NCBI RefSeq assembly: GCF_963082655.1
Contig: NC_081553.1
Location: 151,149,990-151,213,989, forward strand
From: Stomoxys calcitrans
Taxonomy: Eukaryota > Arthropoda > Insecta > Diptera > Muscidae
Length of the DNA stretch: 64,000 bases
Reading direction: 5' to 3'
Positions 50,292 through 63,300 of this stretch are shown piece after piece; positions within the stretch are counted from its first letter, which is position 1; each line of letters opens with the position of its first letter. Both the position numbers and the translations under genes were made by a program. The notes under the pieces were generated by a model, which did not search any database, was not told where the DNA came from, and was given only the letters and a program-made list of their open reading frames with translations.

Positions 50292-50318
50292 AATGATGAA
50301 TACTTTTTTTGACCGCTG
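50292..50318 (-). repeat. Tc1 right terminal inverted repeat (outer)
   Basis: 27 bp ending GACCGCTG, an exact reverse complement of the left terminus. It is followed by the TA target duplication and satellite reading GATTGTGTTTAGG. Confidence 0.96.
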
Positions 50319-51204
50319 TAGATTGTGTTTAGGTTGGGTCATTCTGGAAGTGAATTGTGCGGATGGAATAGGTAATTTTCGTTTTTCTCGGAAACGACTT
50401 AACCGATTTGCAATCGGATCGATTCATTTGAAAGCCAACAATAATATCTACAATCCCGTACTTGTCTTGTCTACTTAGCGCCCACTGTTTCCGAAATAGA
50501 GAATAATTTTAGGTTGGGTCATTCTGGAAGTGACTTGTGCGGATGGAATATATAATTTTCGTTTTTTCTCAGAAACGACTTAACCGATTCACAATCGTAT
50601 TGATTCGTATGACAACCAAAAATAATGTCTACAATCGCATACTGGTTTCGTCTACATAGCACTCACAGTTTCCGAGATATAGAATAATTTTATGTTGGGT
50701 CATTCTGGAAGTGACTTGTGCGGATGGAATATGTAATTTTCGTCTTTCTCGGAAACGACTTAACCGATTCGCAATCGGCATGATTCTTTTGAAAGCCAAT
50801 AATAATATCTACAATTTCATACTTGCCTTGTCTACTTAGCACTCACAGTTTCCGAGATAGAGAATAATTTAATGTTGGATCATTCTGGAAGTGACTGGTG
50901 CAGATGAAATGGTTAATTTTCGTTTTTCTCGGAAACGACTTAACCGATTCGCAATCGGATTGATTCGCTTCAAAGCCAATAATAATATCATCAATTCCAT
51001 ACTCGTGTTGTCTACCTAGTACGCACCGTTTTCGAGATATAGAATAATTTTAGGTTAGGTCATTCTGGAAGTGACTGGTGCAGATGAAATTGGTAATTTT
51101 CGTTTTTCTCGGAAACGACTTAACCGATTCGCAATCGGATTGATTCGTTTGAAAGCCAATACTAATATCATCAATTCCATACTCGTGTTGTCTACCTAGC
51201 ACTC

Positions 51205-54200
51205 ACCATTTTCGAGATATAGAATTATTTTATGTTGGGTTATTCTGGAAGTGACTTGTGCGGATGGAATATATAATTTTTTCTCGGAAACGACTTAACC
51301 GATTCGCAATCGGATTGATTCGTTTGAAAGCCAATAATAATATCATCAATTCCATACTCGTGTTGTCTACCTAGCACTCACCGTTTTCGAGATATAGAAT
51401 AATTTTATGTTGGGTCATTCTGGAAGTGACTTGTGCGGATGGAATATGTAATTTTCGTCTTTCTCGGAAACGATTAAATCGATTCGCAATCGGATTGATT
51501 CATTTGAAAGCCAATAATAATATCTACAATTCCGTACTTGCCTTGTCTACCTCGCACTCACAGTTTCCGAGATAGAGAATAATTTTAGGTTGGGTCATTC
51601 TGGAAGTGACTTGTGCGGATGGAATATGTAATTTTTGTTTTTCTCGGAAACTACTTAACCGATTCGCAATCGGATTGATTCGTTTAAAAGCCAATAATAA
51701 TATCATCAATTCCATACTCGTGTTGTCTACCTAGTACGCACCGTTTTCGAGATATAGAATTATTTTAGGTTAGGTCATTCTGGAAGTGACTGGTGCAGAT
51801 GAAATTGGTAATTTTCGTTTTTCTCGGAAACGACTTAACCGATTCGCAATCGGATTGATTCGTTTGAAAGCCAATACTAATATCATCAATTCCATACTCG
51901 TGTTGTCTACCTAGCACTCACCATTTTCGAGATATAGAATTATTTTATGTTGGGTTATTCTGGAAGTGACTTGTGCGGATGGAATATGTAATTTTTTCTC
52001 GGAAACGACTTAACCGATTCGCAATCGGATTGATTCGTTTGAAAGCCAATAATAATATCATCAATTCCATACTCGTGTTGTCTACCTAGCACTCACCGTT
52101 TTCGAGATATAGAATAATTTTATGTTGGGTCATTCTGGAAGTGACTTGTGCGGATGGAATATGTAATTTTCGTTTTTCTCGGAAACGACTTAACCGATTC
52201 GCAATCGGGTTGATTCGTTTGAAAGCTAATAATAATATCTACAATTCCATACTTGATTTGTCTACCTAGCACTCACCGTTTCCGAGATAAAGATTATTTT
52301 TAGGTTGGGTCATTCTGGAAGTGACTTGTGCGGATGGAATATGTAATTTTCGTCTTTCTCGGAAACGATTAAATCGATTCGCAATTGGATTGATTCATTT
52401 GAAAGCCAATAATAATATCTACAATTCCGTACTTGCCTTGTCTACCTCGCACTCACAGTTTCCGAGATAGAGAATAATTTTAGGTTGGGTCATTCTGGAA
52501 GTGACTTGTGCGGATGGAATATGTAATTTTCGTTTTTCTCGGAAACTACTTAACCGATTCGCAATCGGATTGATTCGTTTAAAAGCCAATAATAATATCT
52601 ACAATTCCATACTCGTTTTGTCTACCTAGGACTCACCATTTCCGAGATATAGATTATTTTTAGGTTGGGTCATTCTGGAAGTGACTTGTGCGGATGGAAT
52701 ATGTAATTTTCGTTTTTCCCGGAAACGACTTAACCGATTTGCCATCGGATTGATTCGTTTGAAAGCTAATAATAATATCTACAATTACATACTGGTTTTG
52801 TCTACCTAGCACTCACCGTTTCCGATATATAGATTATTTTTAGGTTGGGTCATTCTGGAAGTGACTTGTGCGGATGGAATATGTAATTTTCGTTTTTCTC
52901 GGAAACGACTTAACCGTTTTGCAATCGGATTGATTCATTTGAAAGCTAATAATAATATCTTCAATTACATTTTGGTTTTGTCTACTTATCACTCACAGTT
53001 TCCGAGATATAGAATAATTTATTGTTGGGTCATTCTGGAAGTGACTGGTGCAGATGAAATAGGTAATTTTCGTTTTTCTCGTAAACGACTTAACCGATTT
53101 GCAATCGAATTGATTCGCTTTCAAGCGAATCATATCTACAATTCCGTACTTGTCTTGTCTACTTAGCGCCCACTGTTTCCGAAATAGAGAATAATTTTAG
53201 GTTGGGTCATTCTGGAAGTGACTTGTGCGGATGGAATATATAATTTTCGTTTTTTCTCAGAAACGACTTAACCGATTCACAATCGTATTGATTCGTATGA
53301 AAACCAAAAATAATGTCTACAATCGCATACTGGTTTTGTCTACATAGCACTCACAGTTTCCGAGATATAGAATAATTTTATGTTGGGTCATTCTGGAAGT
53401 GACTTGTGCGGATGGAATATGTAATTTTCGTCTTTCTCGGAAACGACTTAACCGATTTGCAATCGGATTGATTCGTTTGAAAGCCAATAATAATATCTAC
53501 AATTTCATACTTGCCTTGTCTACTTAGCACTCACAGTTTCCGAGATAGAGAATAAATTAATGTTGGATCATTCTGGAAGTGACTGGTGCAGATGAAATGG
53601 TTAATTTTCGTTTTTCTCGGAAACGACTTAACCGATTCGCAATCGGATTGTTTCGCTTAAAAGCCAATAATAATATCTACAATATAATACTTGTTTTGTC
53701 TACCTAGCATTCACAGTTTCCGAGATATAGATTATTTTTAGGTTGGGTCATTCTGGAAGTGACTTGTGCGGATGGAATATGTAATTTTCGTTTTTCTCGG
53801 AAACGACTTAACCGATTCGCAATTGGATTAATTCATTTGAAAGCCAATAATAATATCTACAATTCCATACTTGTCTTGTCTACCTAGCACTCACAGTTTC
53901 CGAGATAGAGAATAATTTTATGTTGGGTCATTCTGGAAGTGACCTGTGCGGATAGAATATGTAATTTTCGTTTTTCTCGGAAACGCCTTAACCGATTCAC
54001 AATCGGATTGATTCGTTTGAAAGCCAATAATAATGTCTACAATCCCATACTTGTCTTGTCTACCTAGCACTCACAGTTTCCGAGATATAGAATAATTTTA
54101 TGTTGGGTCATTCTGGAAGTGACTTGTGCGGATGGAATAGGTAATTTTCGTTTTTCTCGGAAACGACTTAACCGATTCGCAATCGGATTGATTCGTTTGA

Positions 54201-54252
54201 AAGCCAATAATAATATCATCAATTCCATAATCGTGTTGTCTACCTAGCGCTC
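51205..54252 (+). repeat. 3,048-bp satellite duplication, copy 1
   Basis: About 17 monomers repeated directly by 54,253-57,300. Copies agree almost base for base, including the short monomers with GGAATATATAATTTTTTCTCGG (51,266 and 54,314). The few differences seen include ATTCCATACTCG against ATTACATACTGG near 52,600 and 55,650, and AGCGCCCAC against AGCACCCAC near 53,165 and 56,213. Exact edges are uncertain by tens of bases. Confidence 0.93.
53112..53131 (+). repeat. Perfect hairpin GATTCGCTT-TC-AAGCGAATC
   Basis: The normal monomer reads GATTCGCTTGAAAGCC. Here the sequence after GATTCGCTT is replaced by its own reverse complement after a 2-bp turn, then continues ATATCTACAATTCC. The same hairpin is at 56,160-56,179 through the 3,048-bp duplication. 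Confidence 0.93.
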
Positions 54253-57200
54253 ACCATTTTCGAGATATAGAATTATTTTATGTTGGGTTATTCTGGAAGT
54301 GACTTGTGCGGATGGAATATATAATTTTTTCTCGGAAACGACTTAACCGATTCGCAATCGGATTGATTCGTTTGAAAGCCAATAATAATATCATCAATTC
54401 CATACTCGTGTTGTCTACCTAGCACTCACCGTTTTCGAGATATAGAATAATTTTATGTTGGGTCATTCTGGAAGTGACTTGTGCGGATGGAATATGTAAT
54501 TTTCGTCTTTCTCGGAAACGATTAAATCGATTCGCAATCGGATTGATTCATTTGAAAGCCAATAATAATATCTACAATTCCGTACTTGCCTTGTCTACCT
54601 CGCACTCACAGTTTCCGAGATAGAGAATAATTTTAGGTTGGGTCATTCTGGAAGTGACTTGTGCGGATGGAATATGTAATTTTTGTTTTTCTCGGAAACT
54701 ACTTAACCGATTCGCAATCGGATTGATTCGTTTAAAAGCCAATAATAATATCATCAATTCCATACTCGTGTTGTCTACCTAGTACGCACCGTTTTCGAGA
54801 TATAGAATTATTTTAGGTTAGGTCATTCTGGAAGTGACTGGTGCAGATGAAATTGGTAATTTTCGTTTTTCTCGGAAACGACTTAACCGATTCGCAATCG
54901 GATTGATTCGTTTGAAAGCCAATACTAATATCATCAATTCCATACTCGTGTTGTCTACCTAGCACTCACCATTTTCGAGATATAGAATTATTTTATGTTG
55001 GGTTATTCTGGAAGTGACTTGTGCGGATGGAATATGTAATTTTTTCTCGGAAACGACTTAACCGATTCGCAATCGGATTGATTCGTTTGAAAGCCAATAA
55101 TAATATCATCAATTCCATACTCGTGTTGTCTACCTAGCACTCACCGTTTTCGAGATATAGAATAATTTTATGTTGGGTCATTCTGGAAGTGACTTGTGCG
55201 GATGGAATATGTAATTTTCGTTTTTCTCGGAAACGACTTAACCGATTCGCAATCGGGTTGATTCGTTTGAAAGCTAATAATAATATCTACAATTCCATAC
55301 TTGATTTGTCTACCTAGCACTCACCGTTTCCGAGATAAAGATTATTTTTAGGTTGGGTCATTCTGGAAGTGACTTGTGCGGATGGAATATGTAATTTTCG
55401 TCTTTCTCGGAAACGATTAAATCGATTCGCAATTGGATTGATTCATTTGAAAGCCAATAATAATATCTACAATTCCGTACTTGCCTTGTCTACCTCGCAC
55501 TCACAGTTTCCGAGATAGAGAATAATTTTAGGTTGGGTCATTCTGGAAGTGACTTGTGCGGATGGAATATGTAATTTTCGTTTTTCTCGGAAACTACTTA
55601 ACCGATTCGCAATCGGATTGATTCGTTTAAAAGCCAATAATAATATCTACAATTACATACTGGTTTTGTCTACCTAGGACTCACCATTTCCGAGATATAG
55701 ATTATTTTTAGGTTGGGTCATTCTGGAAGTGACTTGTGCGGATGGAATATGTAATTTTCGTTTTTCCCGGAAACGACTTAACCGATTTGCCATCGGATTG
55801 ATTCGTTTGAAAGCTAATAATAATATCTACAATTACATACTGGTTTTGTCTACCTAGCACTCACCGTTTCCGATATATAGATTATTTTTAGGTTGGGTCA
55901 TTCTGGAAGTGACTTGTGCGGATGGAATATGTAATTTTCGTTTTTCTCGGAAACGACTTAACCGTTTTGCAATCGGATTGATTCATTTGAAAGCTAATAA
56001 TAATATCTTCAATTACATTTTGGTTTTGTCTACTTATCACTCACAGTTTCCGAGATATAGAATAATTTATTGTTGGGTCATTCTGGAAGTGACTGGTGCA
56101 GATGAAATAGGTAATTTTCGTTTTTCTCGTAAACGACTTAACCGATTTGCAATCGAATTGATTCGCTTTCAAGCGAATCATATCTACAATTCCGTACTTG
56201 TCTTGTCTACTTAGCACCCACTGTTTCCGAAATAGAGAATAATTTTAGGTTGGGTCATTCTGGAAGTGACTTGTGCGGATGGAATATATAATTTTCGTTT
56301 TTTCTCAGAAACGACTTAACCGATTCACAATCGTATTGATTCGTATGAAAACCAAAAATAATGTCTACAATCGCATACTGGTTTTGTCTACATAGCACTC
56401 ACAGTTTCCGAGATATAGAATAATTTTATGTTGGGTCATTCTGGAAGTGACTTGTGCGGATGGAATATGTAATTTTCGTCTTTCTCGGAAACGACTTAAC
56501 CGATTTGCAATCGGATTGATTCGTTTGAAAGCCAATAATAATATCTACAATTTCATACTTGCCTTGTCTACTTAGCACTCACAGTTTCCGAGATAGAGAA
56601 TAAATTAATGTTGGATCATTCTGGAAGTGACTGGTGCAGATGAAATGGTTAATTTTCGTTTTTCTCGGAAACGACTTAACCGATTCGCAATCGGATTGTT
56701 TCGCTTAAAAGCCAATAATAATATCTACAATATAATACTTGTTTTGTCTACCTAGCATTCACAGTTTCCGAGATATAGATTATTTTTAGGTTGGGTCATT
56801 CTGGAAGTGACTTGTGCGGATGGAATATGTAATTTTCGTTTTTCTCGGAAACGACTTAACCGATTCGCAATTGGATTAATTCATTTGAAAGCCAATAATA
56901 ATATCTACAATACCATACTTGTCTTGTCTACCTAGCACTCACAGTTTCCGAGATAGAGAATAATTTTATGTTGGGTCATTCTGGAAGTGACCTGTGCGGA
57001 TAGAATATGTAATTTTCGTTTTTCTCGGAAACGCCTTAACCGATTCACAATCGGATTGATTCGTTTGAAAGCCAATAATAATGTCTACAATCCCATACTT
57101 GTCTTGTCTACCTAGCACTCACAGTTTCCGAGATATAGAATAATTTTATGTTGGGTCATTCTGGAAGTGACTTGTGCGGATGGAATAGGTAATTTTCGTT

Positions 57201-57300
57201 TTTCTCGGAAACGACTTAACCGATTCGCAATCGGATTGATTCGTTTGAAAGCCAATAATAATATCATCAATTCCATAATCGTGTTGTCTACCTAGCGCTC
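54253..57300 (+). repeat. 3,048-bp satellite duplication, copy 2
   Basis: Direct tandem partner of copy 1. Identity ends near 57,300, where CTCACCATTTTCGAG in copy 1's continuation becomes CTCACCGTTTTCGAG and the following monomer differs. Confidence 0.93.
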
Positions 57301-57305
57301 ACCGT

Positions 57306-60300
57306 TTTCGAGATATAGAATAATTTTATGTTAGGTCATTCTGGAAGTGACTGGTGCAGATGAAATAGGTAATTTTCGTTTTTCTCGGAAACGACTTAAC
57401 CGATTCGCAATCGGGTTGATTCGTTTGAAAGCTAATAATAATATCTACAATTCCATACTTGTTTTGTCTACCTAGCACTCACCGTTTCCGAGATAAAGAT
57501 TATTTTTAGGTTGGGTCATTCTGGAAGTGACTTGTGCGGATGGAATATGTAATTTTCGTTTTTCTCGGAAACGACTTAACCGATTTGCAATCGGATTGAT
57601 TCGTTTGAAAGCTAATAATAATATCTACAATTACATACTGGTTTTGTCTACGTAGCACTCACCGTTTCCGAGATAAAGATTATTTTTAGGTTGGGTCATT
57701 CTGGAAGTGACTGGTGCGGATGGAATATGTAATTTTCGTTTTTCTCGGAAACGACTTAACCGTTTTGCAATCGGATTGATTCATTTGAAAGCTAATAATA
57801 ATATCTTCAATTACATTTTGGTTTTGTCTACTTATCACTCACAGTTTCCGAGATATAGAATAATTTATTGTTGGGTCATTCTGGAAGTGACTGGTGCAGA
57901 TGAAATAGGTAATTTTCGTTTTTCTCGTAAACGACTTAACCGATTTGCAATCGGATTGATTCGCTTGAAAGCAAATAATATTATCTACAATACAATACTT
58001 GTTTTGTCCACCTAGCACTCACCGAGATATAGATTATTTTTAGGTTGGGTCATTCTGGAAGTGACTTGTGCGGATCGAATATGTAATTTTCGTTTTTCTC
58101 GGAAACGACTTAACCGATTTGCAATCGGATTGATTCATTTGAAAGCCAATAACATTATCTACAATTCCATACTCGTTTTGGTTACCTAGCACTCACCGTT
58201 TCCAAAATAGAGAATAATTTTAGGTTGGATCATTCTGGAAGTGACTTTTGCGGATGGAATATATAATTTTCGTTTTTTCTCAGAAACGACTTAACCGATT
58301 CACAATCGTATTGATTCGTATGAAAACCAAAAATAATATCTGCAATCGCATACTGGTTTTGTCTACATAGCACTCACAGTTTCCGAGATATAGAATAATT
58401 TTACGTTGGGTCATTCTGGAAGTGACTTGTGCGGATGGAATAGGTAATTTTCGTCTTTCTCGGAAACGACTTAACTGATTCGCAATCGGATTGATTCGTT
58501 TGAAAGCCAATAATAATATCTACAATTTCATTTGAAAGCCAATAATATTATCTTCAATTTCATACTCGTTTTGTCTACCTAGGACTCACCGTTTCCGAGA
58601 AATAGATTATTTTTAGGTTGAGTCATTCTGGAAGTGACTTGTACGGATGGAATTGGTAATTTTCGTTTTTCTCGGAAACGACTTAACCGATTTGCAATAG
58701 GATTGATTCATTTGAAAGCCAATAATAATATCTACAATTTCATACTTGCCTTGTCTACTTCGCACTCACAGTTTCCGAGATAGAGAATAATTTAATGTTG
58801 GATCATTCTGGAAGTGACTGGTGCAGATGAAATGGTTAATTTTCGTTTTTCTCGGAAACGATTTAACCGATTCGCAATCGGATTGATTCGGTTGAAAGCC
58901 AATAATAATATCTACAATATAATACTTGTTTTGTCTACCTAGCACTCACCGTTTCCGAGATATAGATTATTGTTAGGTTGGGTCATTCTGGAAGTGACTT
59001 GTGCGGATGGAATTTGTAATTTTCGCTTTTCTTGGAAACGACTTAACCGATTCGCAATCGAATTGATTCGTTTGAAAGCCAATAATAATATCTACAAAGC
59101 TATACTTGTCTTGTCTACCTAGCACTCACAGTTTCCGAGATAGAGAATAATTTTAGCTTGGGTCATTTTGGAAGTGACCTGTGCGGATAGAATATGTAAT
59201 TTTCGTTTTTCTCGGAAACGCCTTAACCGATTCACAGTCGGATTGATTCGTTTGAAAGCCAATAATAATATCTACAAATCTGTACTTGTCTTGTCTACCT
59301 ATCACTCACAGTTTCCGAGATATAGAATAATTTATTGTTGGCTCATTCTGGAAGTGACTGGTGCAGATGAAATAGGTAATTTTCGTTTTTCTCGTAAACG
59401 ACTTAACCGATTTGCAATCGGATTGATTCGCTTGAAAGCCAATAATAATATCTACAATATAATACTTATTTTGTCTAACTAGCACTCACCGTTTCCGAGA
59501 TATAGATTATTCTTAGGTTGGGTCATTCTAGAAGTGACTTGTGCGGATGGAATATGTAATTTTCGTTTTTCCCGGAAACGACTTAACCGATTTGCAATCG
59601 GATTGATTCGTTTGAAAGCTAATAATAATATCTACAATTACATACTGGTTTTGTCTACCTAGCACTCACCGTTTCCGAGATATAGATTATTTTTTGGTTG
59701 GGTCATTCTGGAAGTGACCTGTGCGGATAGAATATGTAATTTTCGTTTTTCTCGGAAACGCCTTAACCGATTCACAATCGGATTGATTCGTTTGAAAGCT
59801 AATAATAATATCTACAATTACATACTGGTTTTGTCTACATAGCACTCAATTAGATATAGATTATTTTTAGGTTGGTTCATTCTGGAAGTGACTTGTGCGG
59901 ATGGAATATGTAATTTTCGTTTTTCTCGGAAACGACTTAACCGATTTGCAATCGGATTGATTCGTTTGAAAGCTAATAATAATATCTACAATTACATACT
60001 TGTTTTGTCTACCTATCACTCACAGTTTCCGAGATATAGAATAATTTATTGTTGGGTCATTCTGGAAGTGACTGGTGCAGATGAAATAGGTAATTTTCGT
60101 TTTTCTCGTAAACGACTTAACCGATTTGCAATCGGATTGATTCGTTTGAAATCCAATAATATTATCTACAATATAATACTTGTTTTGTCTACCTAGCACT
60201 CACCTAGATATAGATTATTTTTAGGTTGGGTCATTCTGGAAGTAACTTGTGCGGATGGAATATGTAATTTTCGTTTTTCTCGGAAACGACTTAACCGATT

Positions 60301-63300
60301 TGCAATCGGATTGATTCATTTGAAAGCCAATAACAATATCTACAATTCCATACTCGTTTTGTTTACCTAGCACTCACCGTTTCCGAAATAGAGAATAATT
60401 TTATGTTAGGTCATTCTGGAAGTGACTTTTGCGGATGGAATATATAATTTTCGTTTTTTCTCAGAAACGACTTAACCGATTCACAATCGTATTGATTCGT
60501 ATGAAAACCAAAAATAATATCTGCAATCGCATACTGGTTTTGTCTACATAGCACTCACAGTTTCCGAGATATAGAATAATTTTACGTTGGGTCATTCTGG
60601 AAGTGACTTGTGCGGATGGAATAGGTAATTTTCGTCTTTCTCGGAATCGACTTAACCGATTCGCAATCGGATTGATTCGTTTGAAAGCCAATAATAATAT
60701 CTACAATTTCATTTGAAAGCCAATAATATTATCTACAATTTCATATTCGTTTTGTCTACCTAGGACTCACCGTTTCCGAGATATAGATTATCTTTAGGTT
60801 GGGTCATTCTGGAAGTGACTTGTGCGGATGGAATTGGTAATTTTCGTTTTTCTCGGAAACGACTTAACCGATTTGCAATCGGATTTATTCATTTGAAAGC
60901 CAATTATAATATCTACAATTTCATACTTGCCTTGTCTACATAGCACTCACAGTTTCCGAGATAGAGAATAATTTATTGTTGGATCATTCTGGAAGTGACT
61001 GGTGCAGATGAAATGGTTAATTTTCGTTTTTCTCGGAAACGATTTACCGATTCGCAATCGGATTGATTCGGTTGAAAGCCAATAATAATAGCTACAATAT
61101 AATACTTGTTTTGTCTAACTAGCACTCACCGTTAGAGAATAATTTTAGATAGATAATAATTTTAGCTTGGGTCATTCTGGAAGTGACCTGTGCGGATAGA
61201 ATATTTAATTTCGTTTTTCTCGGAAACGCCTTAACCGATTCACAATCGGATTGATTCGTTTGAAAGCCAATAATAATATCTACAAATCTGTACTTGTCTT
61301 GTCTACCTATCACTCACAGTTTCCGAGATATAGAATAATTTATTGTTGGGTCATTCTGGAAGTGACTGGTGCAGATGAAATAGGTAATTTTCGTTTTTCT
61401 CGTAAACGACTTAACCGATTTGCAATCGGATTGATTCGCTTGAAAGCCAATAATAATATCTACAATATAATACTTGTTTTGTCTACCTAGCACTCACCGT
61501 TTCCGATATATAGATTATTTTTAGGTTGGGTCATTCTGGAAGTGACTTGTGCGGATGGAATATGTAATTTTCGTTTTTCTCGGAAACGACTTAACCGATT
61601 CGCAATCGGATTGATTCGTTTGAAAGCCAATAATAATATCTACAATTTCATTTGAAAGCCAATAATATTATCTACAATTTCATATTTGTTTTGTCTACCT
61701 AGGACTCACCGTTTCCGAGATATAGATTATCTTTAGGTTGGGTCATTCTGGAAGTGACTTGTGCGGATGGAATTGGTAATTTTCGTTTTTCTCGGAAACG
61801 ACTTAACCGATTTGCAATCGGATTTATTCATTTGAAAGCCAATTATAAAATCTATAATTTCATACTTGCCTTGTCTACATAGCACTCACAGTTTCCGAGA
61901 TAGAGAATAATTTATTGTTGGATCATTCTGGAAGTGACTGGTGCAGATGAATAGGTTAATTTTCGTTTTTCTCGGAAACGATTTAACCGATTCGCAATCG
62001 GATTGATTCGGTTGAAAGCCAATAATAATAGCTACAATATAGTACTTGTTTTGTCTACCTAGCACTCACCGTTTCCGAGATATAGATTATTTTTAGGTTG
62101 GGTCATTCTGGAAGTGACTTGTGCGGATGGAATATGTAATTTTCGTTTTTCTCGGAAACGACTTAACCGATTCGCAATCGGATTAAATTATTTGAAAGCC
62201 AATAATAATATCTACAAATCTATACTTGTCTTGTCTACCTAGCACTCACAGTTTCCGAGATAGAGAATAATTTTAGCTTGGGTCATTCTGGAAGTGACCT
62301 GTGCGGATAGAATATGTAACTTTCGTTTTTCTCGGAAACGCCTTAACCGATTCACAATCGGATTGATTCGTTTGAAAGCCAATAATAATATCTACAAAAC
62401 TCTACTTGTCTTGTCTACCTATCACTCACAGTTTCCTAGATATAGAATAATTTATTGTTGGGTCATTCTGGAAGTGACTGGTGCAGATGAAATGGTTAAT
62501 TTTCGTTTTTCTCGGAAACGATTTAACCGATTCGCAATCGGATTGATTCGGTTGAAAGCCAATAATAATATCTACAATATAATACTTATTTTGTCTACCT
62601 AGCACTCACCGTTTCCGAGATATAGATTATTTTTAGGTTGGGTCATTCTGGAAGTGACTTGTGCGGATGGAATATGTAATTTTCGTTTTTCTCGGAAACT
62701 ACTTAACCGATTTGCAATCGGATTAATTCATTTGAAAGCCAATAATAAAATCTACAAATCTATACTTGTCTTGTCTACTAGCACTCACAGTTTCCGAGAT
62801 AGAGAATAATTTTAGCTTGGGTCATTCTGGAAGTGACCTGTGCGGATAGAATATGTAATTTTCGTTTTTCTCGGAAACGCCTTAAGCGATTCACAATCGG
62901 ATTGATTCGTTTGAAAGCCAATAATAATATCTACAAATCTGTACTTGTCTTGTCTACCTATCACTCACAGTTTCCGAGATATAGAATAATTTATTGTTGG
63001 GTCATTCTGGAAGTGACTGGTGCAGATGAAATAGGTAATTTTCGTTTTTCTCGTAAACGACTTAACCGATTTGCAATCGGATTGATTCGCTTGAAAGCCA
63101 ATAATAATATCTACAATATAATACTTGTTTTGTCTACCTAGCACTCACCGTTTCCGAGATATAGATTATTTTTAGGTTGGGTCATTCTGGAAGTGACTTG
63201 TGCGGATGGAATATGTAATTTTCGTTTTTCTCGGAAACGACTTAACCGATTTGCAATCGGATTGATTCATTTGAAAGCCAATAATATAATCTACAATTCC

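Larger units (their letters stand above)
48690..50318 (+). mobile_element. Tc1-family DNA transposon with IR/DR ends (1,629 bp)
   Basis: Non-satellite DNA bounded by perfect 27-bp terminal inverted repeats beginning CAGCGGTC. Each end also has an internal copy of the core AGTATTCATCATT, as in IR/DR elements such as Sleeping Beauty and Minos-like transposons. The single gene encodes an intact DD34E transposase. The target is the TATA of CGAGATATAGATT in a monomer. TA is present on the right (50,319-50,320) but reads TG on the left (48,688-48,689), probably one substitution. Perfect terminal repeats and an open gene suggest recent insertion. Confidence 0.96.
50319..57305 (+). repeat. Satellite array, segment 6
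   Basis: Forward monomers. Many carry ATATCATCAATTCC in place of ATATCTACAATTCC. The marker CTAGTACGCACCG recurs after 715 bp (51,016 and 51,731), about four monomers. Most of the segment is the offset-3,048 duplication. No gene seen. Confidence 0.95.

Noticed and set aside
51205..57300. Assembly duplication artefact
   Set aside because: Cannot be excluded without reads, but scattered real differences between copies argue for two genuine copies, so it is reported as a duplication.
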